Assembly (NCBI GenBank): GCA_021813805.1
Contig: JAKAJL010000016.1
Coordinates: 1-64,000 of the forward strand
Source of the DNA: Pseudomonadota bacterium
GTDB taxonomy: Bacteria; Pseudomonadota; Alphaproteobacteria; Rhizobiales; Beijerinckiaceae
Direction: 5' to 3'
Length of the DNA: 64,000 nucleotides
The notes under the pieces are model-generated. The model worked only from the letters and a program-made list of their open reading frames with translations. It searched no databases and was not told the DNA's origin. Shown one piece after another: positions 18,751 through 27,400 of this stretch (its first letter is position 1; each line of letters opens with the position of its first letter). Both the position numbers and the translations under genes were made by a program.

Positions 18751-21266
18751 GCCAGCCCCACCTGTTTCTCGGCCCGAGCCGCGTTGGCGCCTTGCAGGAA
18801 ATAGCGCGCCGCGATGGCGTCGGCGAGGTCCATCAGCCGCCGCTCGATCGACAGGACGAAATCGGACGTGACGCTGGCCGCGACTTTTGTTTGCAGATCG
18901 GCCTGAAGCTCTATGGCGATGCGGTTCGGCGCCTCCGGCATGCCGTCGAATTTCAGCACCGGCAGCGTGGCGATATGTTCGCCGAGCCTTTCGGTCTGGA
19001 AGGCGACCGATCGCGGGTTGAAGGGATCGAGCAGCGCCATGTCGCGCAGGGGATGTGGCGCGACGCCGACGATGTAGCGCGAGCGATAGGTTATCTGCGA
19101 ATCGATCAGTTCGAGCAGCACGTCGAAGTCGGAGGTCTGAGCCTGCTCCATGCCGAAAATCCGCACGAAGGCGCATGTATTGACGCCACGCTCCAACCGC
19201 CGGCCCATTTCCAGGAACCGCCAACCGGCGACGCGGTTCATGTTCTCCTGCGCCAGGCCGGAGATGCTCGCCGCCGCCTGAAGGGCCTTGTCGGTCAGCT
19301 CCAGGATTTCGGGTTCGTCGAGCGGCAGGCGGCGGTCTTCGAGCTTCTGGATGAGATCGACGATGATGCGCCATGTGTCGCTCGACAGGCGCTCGCGAAT
19401 GGTCGAGGCCGTGCGCCGCGAGGCGCGGGCGAGCGCGATCGCCGAACCGTTCTCGTCCACATTGAACATGGCGGCGTTCAGAAAGGCCTGCGCCGTCAGC
19501 GCGGTTTTCGGTCTGGCGGGGACCGCGCCCCAGTCGGCGAGCAATTTGCGCAGGCGCTGGATGGTCGCCGCGCCCTCCCGCGAGAGGTCGTCGTTCTCGA
19601 TCGCGCGGCGCGCCAGGGCGCGGATGAGGCGCAGGGTCGCCTCGGCGCGCTCGATATAGCGCCCGAGCCAGAACAGGTTGTCGGCGGCTCGGCTCGGCAG
19701 ATTGCCCATGATGCGCCGGATCGGCGCCGCGTCGGCGCGCGGCAGCAGGCTGGTCTGTTCGACCGGGCGGTTGGCCGCGATCCAGACGTCGGCGGTCTGC
19801 ACGCCCGCGCCCATCGCGACGGCCCGCGAGTCCATGCGGTCGGAAACGCGGCAGAAGCCTCCCGGCATGACGTGGAATTCGCCGTCCGCCCCGACCGCCG
19901 CAAAGACGCGCAGGACGAAGGGACGCGGCTCCAGCCCGCGCTCTGTCCAGACCGGCGTGGTCGAGAGCCGGACGACTTCCTGCCCGACGAAATCGGCGCC
20001 GCGCTCGCGGATCGCGCTCGCGAGCGCGGCGCGCCGCTCTTCGCTCAGTTCGCCGGCGACGACCGCGCGGCCGAGCAGGGCGCGCGACGAAGCGCCATTG
20101 AAGGCCGGCGCGACCGCCATGTCCTGGAGGCGGTCGAGCACATGTTCGCGCTCCGCCTCCTGGCCGCACCACCAGGTCGCGATATTGGGCAGGATCGGCT
20201 TTTCGCCGAGCAGGCGGCCGGTGAGATTGGCCATGAAGCCGAGCAGCGCGGGAGTCTCGGCGACGCCGGCGCCGATGGCGTTGGCGACCGCGACATTGCC
20301 CTGGCGGATGGTCTCGACGAGGCCGGGCACGCCGAGATGCGAGCCGCTCCTCAACTCCAGCGGATCGGCGAAATCGGAATCGATGCGCCGCCAGATTACG
20401 TCGGCGCGCTTGAGGCCCGCGATGGTGCGGACATGAACCTGACCGTCGCGCGCGACGAGATCGGCGCCTTCCACCAGGACGAAGCCGAGATAGCGAGCGA
20501 GATAAGCCTGTTCGTAATAGGTTTCGCTATAGGGGCCGGGCGTGTGCAGGCAGACGCGCGGATCGGAGCGGCTGGCCAGGGCGGCGAGACCGGCCTGAAA
20601 CTCCTGAAAGAAGAGCGCGAGGCGGCGCACGTTCATCTCGCGATAGATGTTCTGGAAGGCGCGCGACAGGTTGAGGCGGTTTTCCAGCGCATAGCCGAGG
20701 CCGGAAGGCGCCTGGGCGCGATCGTTGAGCACCCACCATTGGCCGTCCGGACCGCGGCCAATATCGGCCGCGTAAAGACTCAAAAAGCGTCCGCCGGGCG
20801 GGCGCACGCCAATCATCGGATGGAGGAAGTCGGCGCTGCCGGTCACAGCGGCGGCGGGCAGGACCCCGCCGGAGATCAGTTCGGCCTTGCCGTAAAGATC
20901 GGCGAGCAGGCTTTCGAAAACCTCGGCGCGCTGGGTGACGCCGGCCTCGATCACCGCCCAGTCCTGTTCTGAAATCAACAGCGGCAGATGGCTGAGCGGC
21001 CAGGCGCGGTCGACGGTTTCGCCATAGGCGCGATAGGAGACGCCCTGTTCCCGGATATTGCGCTCGATGGTTTCGAAGCGCCGCGCAATGTCCTCGCCGC
21101 CAAGCCCCGCAAGCTTGTCGAAAAATTCCAGCCAATGGCCGCGCGGGCGTTGGTCGGCGCCGATGAACTCGTCCGGGACGCCGGCCAGCGGCCGATAGGC
21201 CGCCGTCATCTCCACCAGTCTTTTGGCCTTGGCTTTCGCCGCGCTCACCGCCGCCGGTCCCGGCAT
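18747..21266 (-). CDS. Fusion of circularly permuted ATP-grasp and alpha-E domains
   Basis: 839 residues. Residues about 60-490 form a circularly permuted ATP-grasp ligase-like domain (DUF404/DUF407 type), with recognisable blocks near LHTPGPYSETYYEQ, LVEGADLVARDG and VIWRRIDSDFADP. From about 515 on (SRAADNLFWLGRYIERAEATLR) an alpha-E helical domain (DUF403) runs to the end. In the divergent operon the same two domains are separate genes (21795-23270 and 23267-24268), so this is a natural fusion confirming they work together. ATP-grasp enzymes form amide or thioester bonds; the peptide substrate here is unknown. First gene of the minus-strand operon, translationally coupled to the transglutaminase. 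Confidence 0.87.
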   Translation of the reverse strand: MPGPAAVSAAKAKAKRLVEMTAAYRPLAGVPDEFIGADQRPRGHWLEFFDKLAGLGGEDIARRFETIERNIREQGVSYRAYGETVDRAWPLSHLPLLISEQDWAVIEAGVTQRAEVFESLLADLYGKAELISGGVLPAAAVTGSADFLHPMIGVRPPGGRFLSLYAADIGRGPDGQWWVLNDRAQAPSGLGYALENRLNLSRAFQNIYREMNVRRLALFFQEFQAGLAALASRSDPRVCLHTPGPYSETYYEQAYLARYLGFVLVEGADLVARDGQVHVRTIAGLKRADVIWRRIDSDFADPLELRSGSHLGVPGLVETIRQGNVAVANAIGAGVAETPALLGFMANLTGRLLGEKPILPNIATWWCGQEAEREHVLDRLQDMAVAPAFNGASSRALLGRAVVAGELSEERRAALASAIRERGADFVGQEVVRLSTTPVWTERGLEPRPFVLRVFAAVGADGEFHVMPGGFCRVSDRMDSRAVAMGAGVQTADVWIAANRPVEQTSLLPRADAAPIRRIMGNLPSRAADNLFWLGRYIERAEATLRLIRALARRAIENDDLSREGAATIQRLRKLLADWGAVPARPKTALTAQAFLNAAMFNVDENGSAIALARASRRTASTIRERLSSDTWRIIVDLIQKLEDRRLPLDEPEILELTDKALQAAASISGLAQENMNRVAGWRFLEMGRRLERGVNTCAFVRIFGMEQAQTSDFDVLLELIDSQITYRSRYIVGVAPHPLRDMALLDPFNPRSVAFQTERLGEHIATLPVLKFDGMPEAPNRIAIELQADLQTKVAASVTSDFVLSIERRLMDLADAIAARYFLQGANAARAEKQVGLA

Positions 21267-21794
21267 CGCTCCTCCGCATTGCTCAGGCTTTTCTGGTTCG
21301 GCAGGATCTCGCCCGAAAACCGGCGGTTGCTTTTCGGAAAGCCCGCTCAGGCCTGGATTCTAGCCGCCCGCGCGCAGGATGATAGCCATGCGCCGCAAAA
21401 ATCCAGATTTAAAAAGCAGCGCTCCAGCCTATTTTTTGACCGGCTCGATCGTTTTGCCAAGATCGCAACAACAGATCGCGGCGCGGCGAGCCGCCCGCCG
21501 TCGACTGACTCGGCGCGATCGGGGAGGAGGGAAACCACATTTTCGCGGCAGGGGCCGGTCAGATCCCGACTGGCTGCCCAACAATAGACTTTCGATCGTC
21601 ATGCCCGTTTATTGTGCAATGTTGGCGAGCCAACCGCCCATTCGCCTCTTACGGGGCGCCACGCAAAAAATTTGGGCTGTGAAATCGCGCATGGCGGCCA
21701 TTAAGCTGTGTCAAAGCGCAGGCAAGCCGGGCGTTTCCGTCTTTCGCGACAGAGTTTGACGGCCGGCGCGCAAGCGCCGTGGAGGCTGCCGGAC
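21267..21794. other. Divergent promoter region between the two ATP-grasp operons
   Basis: About 530 bases separating divergently transcribed ATP-grasp genes. It must contain promoters for both directions, but I find no high-quality -35/-10 or -24/-12 element to name. Open frames in it lack signals. Confidence 0.4.
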
Positions 21795-23270
21795 ATGACT
21801 TTCCAGAAGGCGATCGCGCCGATGACCGCGCCCTGTTTCGACGAAATGAACGGCGGAGGATCGGAGAGTCCTTCGGAGCCCCGGGCGCTTTATGGCCGCA
21901 TTGCGCGCTGGCTGGAAAATGCGCCGCGCGGACTGCTCGAGTCCCGCCGCCAGCAGGCGGAAATGCTATTCCGCCGCATTGGCATTACTTTCGCCGTTTA
22001 TGGTGACAAGGAGGCCGCCGAGCGGCTCATTCCCTTCGACATCATTCCCCGCCTGCTCGGCCACGACGAGTGGCGTCGGCTGGAAGTCGGCCTGATCCAG
22101 CGCGTCAAGGCGCTCAACATGTTCCTGACCGACGTCTATGGCGCGCAGGAGATCATCCGCGCCGGCGTCGTCCCGGCGGGCCTGGTGCTGCGCAACCCGG
22201 CCTATCGGCCGGAACTGCAGGGGCGCCGCGTTCCGCACGACATCTGGACCCATATCGCCGGGATCGACGTCATCCGCGTGGACGGCGAGGATTTCTATGT
22301 GCTCGAGGACAATTGCCGCACGCCCTCCGGCGTCTCCTACATGCTGGAAAACCGCGAGATGATGATCCGGCTCGCGCCCGATCTCTTCGCGGATCATCGC
22401 GTCCTGCCGGTCGAGAATTATCCCGACGCGCTGCTCGCCTCGCTGCGCTCCGTCGCGCCGCCGCATTGCCCGGGCGAGCCCAATATCGTGGTGCTGACGC
22501 CCGGCCAGTTCAATTCGGCCTATTACGAACATTCCTTCCTCGCCGACAAGCTCGGCGTCGAACTGGTCGAGGGCCGCGACCTCGCTGTCAGGGACGACGT
22601 GGTCTATATGCGGACCACGGAAGGCCTGAAACGGGTGGACGTCATCTATCGCCGGGTGGACGACGATTTTCTCGATCCGCTGGCGTTCCGCGCCGATTCC
22701 GTGCTCGGCGCGGCGGGGCTCATGGGCGCCTATCTCGCCGGCAATGTCACACTCGCCAACGCCGTGGGCGCGGGCGTAGCCGACGACAAGGCGATCTATA
22801 CCTACATGCCGGAGATCATCCGCTTCTACCTTGGCGAGGAGCCGAAGCTGAAGAATGTCGCGACCTGGCGCTGCCGCGAGCCGGACGCCCTGAAATATGT
22901 GCTCGACCATCTGCACGAACTGGTGGTCAAGGAAGTCAATGGCTCCGGCGGTTACGGCATGCTGGTCGGACCTCACGCCAGCAAGGAGCAGATCGAGGCC
23001 TTTCGGCAAAAGCTGACAAGCGCGCCCGAAGGCTTCATCGCCCAGCCGACATTGTCGCTTTCGACCTGCCCGACCTCGTTCCCCGGCGGCGTGGCGCCGC
23101 GCCATGTCGATCTGCGTCCCTTCGTGCTTTCGGGCGCCGACGGCGTGCGCATCGTGCCCGGGGGCCTCACTCGCGTCGCACTGAAGGAAGGCTCCCTGGT
23201 GGTCAATTCGAGCCAAGGCGGCGGCACCAAGGACACCTGGGTCCTGGAGACCGACGCCGCCACGCAGTGA
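21795..23270 (+). CDS. Circularly permuted ATP-grasp protein (stand-alone)
   Basis: 491 residues starting at ATG 21795, with GGAGG about nine bases upstream; the open frame extends 29 codons further but without a site. It is the single-domain version of the ATP-grasp half of the 18747-21266 gene, with the same conserved blocks: VLTPGQFNSAYYEHSFLA, LVEGRDLAVRDDVVYMRT and RVDVIYRRVDDDFLDPLAF. Predicted to catalyse ATP-dependent peptide/amide ligation in the cytoplasm. Its stop overlaps the alpha-E start (GTGA), implying coupled translation and complex formation. Confidence 0.9.
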   Translation: MTFQKAIAPMTAPCFDEMNGGGSESPSEPRALYGRIARWLENAPRGLLESRRQQAEMLFRRIGITFAVYGDKEAAERLIPFDIIPRLLGHDEWRRLEVGLIQRVKALNMFLTDVYGAQEIIRAGVVPAGLVLRNPAYRPELQGRRVPHDIWTHIAGIDVIRVDGEDFYVLEDNCRTPSGVSYMLENREMMIRLAPDLFADHRVLPVENYPDALLASLRSVAPPHCPGEPNIVVLTPGQFNSAYYEHSFLADKLGVELVEGRDLAVRDDVVYMRTTEGLKRVDVIYRRVDDDFLDPLAFRADSVLGAAGLMGAYLAGNVTLANAVGAGVADDKAIYTYMPEIIRFYLGEEPKLKNVATWRCREPDALKYVLDHLHELVVKEVNGSGGYGMLVGPHASKEQIEAFRQKLTSAPEGFIAQPTLSLSTCPTSFPGGVAPRHVDLRPFVLSGADGVRIVPGGLTRVALKEGSLVVNSSQGGGTKDTWVLETDAATQ

Positions 23271-24268
23271 AGCCGCAACCGTCCGCAGTCCTTTCGACCG
23301 AGGCCGCCATGCTCGCCCGCACCGCCGACAATCTGTTCTGGGTCTCGCGCTATCTGGAGCGCGCCGACTTCCTCGCTCGCCTGATCGAGGCCTCCAGCCG
23401 CATCGCGGCCCTGCCCACGGCCTACGCGGGGGCGCAGGACGAGTGGAAAAGCGTGCTGATCGCCTCCGGCGCCGACGAAACCTTTTTCGACCATTTCGAT
23501 AAGGCCGACGAGGCCAATGTCATCGCTTTTCTCGCTTTCGACCAGCGCAATCCGTCGAGCATCCGCAATTGCATCGAATTCGCCCGCACGAACGCGCGCG
23601 CCGTGCGCACGGCCCTCACCGTCGAAATGTGGGAAGGCATCAACTGCGCCTGGCTGGAGCTCAGAAAATTCGAGGCGGCGCATGAGGCCCACGGCCATAT
23701 CGACCGCGAGGAGCTGATCGGCTTCCTCGATTACGTCAAGACCACGTCGAGCCTCTATGACGGCTCCGGCTATCGCTCGATGCTGCGCAACGACGCCTAT
23801 TATTTCTCGCGGCTCGGCGTCTATGTGGAACGCGCCGACAACACCGCCCGCGTGCTCGACGTGAAATATCACGTCCTGCTGCCCGAGCAGGAGACGGTCG
23901 GCGGCTCGGTCGATTATTTCCAGTGGTCGGCGATCCTGCGCTCGGTCTCGGCGCTCACCGCCTATCACTGGGTCTATCGCGAAAGCATCAAGGCGTGGAA
24001 TGTCGCCGACCTTCTGATCCTGCGCCCGGAAATGCCGCGCTCTCTCATCTCCTGCTATGACAATATCGTGCGCTTCCTGGACGCCATTGCGGGCCAATAT
24101 GGCCGCCAGGGCGCCTCCCAGCGTCACGCCCGCAACATCAAGCGCCATTTGGAGGGCGCTTCGATCGGGGAGATCTTCCAGTCAGGCCTGCATGAATTTG
24201 TGGAGGCTTTCGTAACGGAGAACAATCGGCTCGGCTCGCAGATCACCGAGCAATATCTCATCGGATAG
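23267..24268 (+). CDS. Alpha-E domain protein (DUF403)
   Basis: 333 residues from GTG 23267, which overlaps the ATP-grasp stop; the ATG at 23309 (MLARTADNLFW) is an alternative start. The entire protein is the helical alpha-E domain with its signature ARTADNLFWVSRYLERADF and a second-half ERADNTARVLD motif. The family is always tied to circularly permuted ATP-grasp proteins and transglutaminases, probably as a scaffold or carrier-binding partner; no catalytic residues are established. A pseudo-transglutaminase follows after 24 bases. Confidence 0.88.
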   Translation: MKPQPSAVLSTEAAMLARTADNLFWVSRYLERADFLARLIEASSRIAALPTAYAGAQDEWKSVLIASGADETFFDHFDKADEANVIAFLAFDQRNPSSIRNCIEFARTNARAVRTALTVEMWEGINCAWLELRKFEAAHEAHGHIDREELIGFLDYVKTTSSLYDGSGYRSMLRNDAYYFSRLGVYVERADNTARVLDVKYHVLLPEQETVGGSVDYFQWSAILRSVSALTAYHWVYRESIKAWNVADLLILRPEMPRSLISCYDNIVRFLDAIAGQYGRQGASQRHARNIKRHLEGASIGEIFQSGLHEFVEAFVTENNRLGSQITEQYLIG

Positions 24269-24292
24269 GCTCCCTCACCGGGTCGGGAAGAC

Positions 24293-25126
24293 ATGCGCGC
24301 TTCAGTCCAGTTTCAGCTCCAGGTCTACTTTCCCGAACCGGTTCGCGGCCTGAACCAGATTTTTCGGCTCACGCCGCGCGGATTCGACAGCCAGGAGGTC
24401 AGGGAGTGGCGGGTCGACGTGCTGCCGGACGCGACGCTGCGACGCGGAGAGGACGCCTTCGGCAATGTCGTCCACTCCTGTTCCCATGACGGCCCGCTCG
24501 ACAGCCTGACCGTCATGGCGGAAGGGCTCATCGAGACGCACGACGCCGCCGGCGTTGTGCGCGGGCTGGTCGAAAAATTCCCGCTCGACGTCTTCCTGCG
24601 CGATGCGCCGGCGACCCATGCCGGCGGGGAGCTGGCCGCCTTCGCGCGCGACGCCCTGGCCAAGGAAGCCGATCCGCTCGGGCGGATGCATATTCTCATG
24701 GGGGCCCTGCACAAGACCTTGACCTTTGCAGCCGAAGAGACCGAGGCCCCGCGCCCGGCGCCCGAGGTTTTTTCGGCGCGCGCCGGCTCGGCGCGCGAAC
24801 TGGCGCAGGTCTTTGTCGCGGCGGCGCGAGACTTAAATGTTCCGGCGCGCTTCGTTTCCGGCTTCTATCTTGGCGTCGGGGACGTGGGCGAGGCCAGCCC
24901 CCACCACGCCTGGGCGGAAGCCTTCGTCGATCCGATCGGTTGGATCGGCTTCGATCCAGCACTCGGCTTCTGCCCCCGCGACGCACATCTGCGCCTCGCC
25001 ACGGGACTGGATTATTTCGGCGCCGCGCCCCGGCGCGCGGTCTGCCTAACCACGGGACGCGAGGACAGGCGCGCCGCCTTGAACGTGGACGCCGGCCGGC
25101 AGGCGAGCTGGCAGTTTCAGCAGTGA
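24293..25126 (+). CDS. Transglutaminase-fold protein lacking the catalytic cysteine
   Basis: 277 residues with the same layout as the 17851-18750 protein: N-terminal beta-domain and transglutaminase core. The His (PHHAWAEAF near 204) and Asp (GFDPALGF near 222) positions are retained. At the position of the catalytic Cys, where the homologue has GVCQDFA, this protein reads GSARELA, so Cys is replaced by Ala. It is likely an inactive binding or regulatory homologue rather than a protease. It ends the plus-strand operon; ribosome-site quality is modest (GGTCGGGAAG). The alternative is that a different residue serves as nucleophile. Confidence 0.85.
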   Translation: MRASVQFQLQVYFPEPVRGLNQIFRLTPRGFDSQEVREWRVDVLPDATLRRGEDAFGNVVHSCSHDGPLDSLTVMAEGLIETHDAAGVVRGLVEKFPLDVFLRDAPATHAGGELAAFARDALAKEADPLGRMHILMGALHKTLTFAAEETEAPRPAPEVFSARAGSARELAQVFVAAARDLNVPARFVSGFYLGVGDVGEASPHHAWAEAFVDPIGWIGFDPALGFCPRDAHLRLATGLDYFGAAPRRAVCLTTGREDRRAALNVDAGRQASWQFQQ

Positions 25127-25453
25127 TTTCGGGCGGCGCGCCACTCTGTCGCCCTCAGCCCCGTTGGTGGAAAAGCCCGGATGAACGTCTTGCCGCGGTC
25201 GTCGAAAATGGCCTCGATCTCACCCGATGGTCGGTATGCTTCGAGACCCGCCAAGAGTGAATCACGCCGCTTGCATCGCGGCAATGGTCGAGTTTTTCAA
25301 CACATTCGGCGGGAATCCGTCCTTTCTCAAACGGCGGAAACAGGCCCATCGCCAGCCGCAAGGGCGATCCGCCCCATCCGCGTCATGGGCGAGGACACGT
25401 TCGCGTCATGGCTTTATTTTTGGGAATGGCGGTCCGACAAGGAGCGGATCGGC
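25127..25453. other. Intergenic stretch before nasT
   Basis: About 330 bases with only overlapping shadow frames on both strands. I see no supported gene; the nasT promoter begins at its right end. Confidence 0.4.
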
Positions 25454-25481
25454 TTGAGACGGTCACGCCAGTGGCTATAAT
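25454..25481 (+). promoter_or_regulatory. Sigma-70-type promoter of nasTS
   Basis: TTGAGA (25454-25459), a 16-base spacer and a perfect TATAAT (25476-25481). The predicted start of transcription is near 25488, only about 8 bases before the nasT ATG at 25496, so the mRNA would be almost leaderless. This suggests constitutive housekeeping expression of the regulators, in contrast with the sigma-54 site before nirB. Confidence 0.7.
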
Positions 25482-25495
25482 TCCTCTTGGATCGC

Positions 25496-26092
25496 ATGTC
25501 ACTCTCACTCGACAAAGACCTTCGCATTGTCATCGCCGACCCCAATCCGCTGCGCGCCTCCATTTTGCGTGATGGGCTGGCCGAGGCCGGCTGCGTCCAG
25601 ATTCATATCGTCGATTCCTTCCTCGATCTCGAGCGGCGGCTCGCCGAAATCGACGCGGACATCGTCCTGATCGATCTGGAAAATCCCAGTCGCGACGTGC
25701 TCGAACAGATGATCCGCGTTAGCGGCGTCCAGGCGCGCCCGGTGGCGATGTTCGCGGACAGTTCGGACGCCGCCATGATCAACGCCGCGATCGACGCCGG
25801 CGTCTCGGCCTATGTGGTGGACGGGCTGAAGAAAGAGCGCGTCAAAACAATCGTCGATGTGAGCATTTCCCGATTCAACGCCTTCGCCCGGCTGCGCGAG
25901 GAGCTGGCCCAGGCCCAGAGCCAGCTCGCCGACCGCAAGGCGATCGACCAGGCCAAGGCGCTGGTGATGAAAGCAAAAAACATTTCCGAAGACCGGGCCT
26001 ATGCGATGATGCGCAAGGTCGCGATGAATGAAGGCAAGAAAATTGCAGAGATTGCGCGATCGATCATTACCGCCGCGGAACTGCTGAAATGA
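25496..26092 (+). CDS. nasT: NasT-type ANTAR response regulator (transcription antiterminator)
   Basis: 198 residues from ATG 25496; a TTG nine bases upstream is open but would sit at the predicted transcription start. The N-terminal receiver-like domain (about 1-120, LRIVIADPNPLRASIL ... IVLIDLENPS) is followed by a coiled-coil linker and a C-terminal ANTAR RNA-binding domain (AIDQAKALVMKAKNISEDRA...AMMRKVAMNEGKKIAEIA). In the NasS-NasT system, NasS holds NasT inactive until nitrate or nitrite binds NasS; released NasT binds paired hairpins in the leader of the nitrate operon and prevents termination. Fitting hairpins are present at 27352-27400. Start overlap with nasS (ATGA) indicates translational coupling. 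Confidence 0.9.
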   Translation: MSLSLDKDLRIVIADPNPLRASILRDGLAEAGCVQIHIVDSFLDLERRLAEIDADIVLIDLENPSRDVLEQMIRVSGVQARPVAMFADSSDAAMINAAIDAGVSAYVVDGLKKERVKTIVDVSISRFNAFARLREELAQAQSQLADRKAIDQAKALVMKAKNISEDRAYAMMRKVAMNEGKKIAEIARSIITAAELLK

Positions 26093-27183
26093 CCGAACCC
26101 CTGCGCATTGGCTATATGCCGCTCACCGACGCAGGCCTGCTGTTCGTCGCGGCGGCGAAAGGTTTCGACCGCGAGGAAGGTCTGGCCTTCGACCTGACGC
26201 CCGAGACTTCCTGGGCCAATCTGCGCGACAAGCTGGCGGTCGGCGTCTATGACGCCGCCCATATGCTGGCGCCTGCGGTGGTCGCCTCGACCCTGGGGCT
26301 CGAAGGCTTCATGGCGCCGATGACCGGCGCGGCGGCTTTGGGCCTCGACGGCAACGCCATTTCGCTGGCCCCGCCGCTGGCCGCGGCGATTCGCGCCAGA
26401 TTGACCGGGGACGCGTCCGATCCGGCGGCGACCGCCCGCGCCCTTGCCGAAATCGTCGCCGAACGGCTTGCAAAAGACCTGCCGGCCCTGCGCTTCGCCC
26501 ATGTCTTTCCTTTTTCGACCCATCATTATCAGTTGCGTTCATGGATGCGACTGGGCGATGTCGACGCGCAAGGCGTGCGGCTGACGGTGACGCCGCCGCC
26601 GCTGATGGGCGAGAGCCTGCGCGGCGGCTATGTCAGCGGCTTTTGCGTCGGCGAGCCATGGAATTCGCTGGCCCGCAACGCGGGCGACGCCGAAATCCTC
26701 CATCCCTGCCGGGACCTGATGTCCGATTGCCCGGAAAAGGTCCTCGCCTTCCGCGCTCTTTTCGCGCGCGAGGACGAGGAAAGGGCGCGCGCCGCCGCCC
26801 GCGCCATCCGCCGCGCCGCCCTCTGGGGAGAGGAGAAGGAAAACACCCAGGAGTTCTGCGGCCTGGTCGCGGAAGGCCTCGGCGCCGGCGTGACCCCGGA
26901 GATGGTCGCCGCCACGTTGGGAAGAGACGGCCGATCCAGGCCCTGGCTGCGGCTCGACGCCGAAGCCACCGCGCTCGACGGCAGGCAGGCGGCGTGGCTT
27001 TACGTCCTGATCGCCGCCCACGGGCAGGCCGCCGTTTCCGACGAATTTTTCGCACGCGCCCGCGACGCATTTCTTCGCCAGGGCGAGGCGCCCGCGCCTT
27101 CGGCGCCGGCATTTTTCGACGGGCCTTTCGAGGAAAAAAACTGGCGCGAAATTCTCGCCGCGCTGTCGACGCCGCGGCGATGA
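26089..27183 (+). CDS. nasS: NasS nitrate/nitrite-sensing protein
   Basis: 364 residues resembling the NrtA/NasF periplasmic nitrate-binding fold (LRIGYMPLTDAGLLFVAAAKG, FPFSTHHYQLRSW, GYVSGFCVGEPWNSLA) but without a signal peptide or lipobox. That is the hallmark of the cytoplasmic sensor NasS. It binds nitrate/nitrite and in their absence sequesters NasT. The gene's ATG overlaps the nasT stop. No NrtBC permease genes follow, so the protein is a sensor and not a transporter subunit; uptake is supplied by the NarK-type carrier at 33104-34360. Confidence 0.88.
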   Translation: MTEPLRIGYMPLTDAGLLFVAAAKGFDREEGLAFDLTPETSWANLRDKLAVGVYDAAHMLAPAVVASTLGLEGFMAPMTGAAALGLDGNAISLAPPLAAAIRARLTGDASDPAATARALAEIVAERLAKDLPALRFAHVFPFSTHHYQLRSWMRLGDVDAQGVRLTVTPPPLMGESLRGGYVSGFCVGEPWNSLARNAGDAEILHPCRDLMSDCPEKVLAFRALFAREDEERARAAARAIRRAALWGEEKENTQEFCGLVAEGLGAGVTPEMVAATLGRDGRSRPWLRLDAEATALDGRQAAWLYVLIAAHGQAAVSDEFFARARDAFLRQGEAPAPSAPAFFDGPFEEKNWREILAALSTPRR

Positions 27184-27199
27184 GCGGAGGTCGCCTTTT

Positions 27200-27259
27200 A
27201 GGCGGATCGGCTAATTTTGCTGCGCTTTCTGCTTGTGAAATCAGCCGCGCCTATTTTTT
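27200..27259 (+). terminator. Likely intrinsic terminator after nasS
   Basis: AGGCG (27200-27204) pairs with CGCCT (27248-27252) and GGCT (27209-27212) with AGCC (27243-27246), followed by a T6 run (27254-27259). It lies 16 bases past the nasS stop and would separate the low-level nasTS transcript from the nirB operon. Confidence 0.55.
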
Positions 27260-27274
27260 GTGCAGCGCACAAAA
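27256..27274. promoter_or_regulatory. 19-base palindrome, candidate operator upstream of the nir promoter
   Basis: TTTTGTGCAGCGCACAAAA has perfect 8-base arms around AGC. It lies about 50 bases upstream of the sigma-54 -24 element. It overlaps the T-run of the nasS terminator, so it could be part of that structure or a binding site for an activator. It does not match the enteric NtrC consensus. Confidence 0.4.
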
Positions 27275-27323
27275 TACAGATAAATATAATATATCACAAT
27301 AACTTAGGTTTCAATGGCCCATT

Positions 27324-27338
27324 TGGCGCCGCCCTTGC
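27324..27338 (+). promoter_or_regulatory. Sigma-54 promoter (-24/-12) of nirB operon
   Basis: TGGCGCCGCCCTTGC has GG and GC dinucleotides at the required 12-base separation and matches the TGGC-N7-TTGC consensus. Predicted transcription start is near 27350, just before the first regulatory hairpin. This implies control by general nitrogen status (NtrC-type activator) on top of nitrate-dependent antitermination. Confidence 0.7.
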
Positions 27339-27351
27339 TTTAAAGACAGCA

Positions 27352-27400
27352 GGTCAATGACGACCCCGATCATCGGTTCGCTCAAGCCAAAGGCGGCTTG
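27352..27400 (+). promoter_or_regulatory. Two-hairpin ANTAR (NasT) target leader
   Basis: Hairpin 1: GGTC (27352-27355), hexaloop AATGAC, GACC (27362-27365). Hairpin 2: CAAGCC (27383-27388), hexaloop AAAGGC, GGCTTG (27395-27400). Both hexaloops have A at position 1 and G at position 4, the known signature of ANTAR-recognised RNA pairs. They are 17 bases apart and begin at the predicted +1 of the sigma-54 promoter. A strong downstream hairpin and T-run follow, as expected for an antitermination leader controlling nirB-nirD-nasA-narK. Confidence 0.75.

Noticed and set aside
17851-20172. 773-codon minus-strand frame
   Set aside because: Only the last 299 codons are a real transglutaminase gene; the upstream part is a shifted reading of the ATP-grasp/alpha-E gene.
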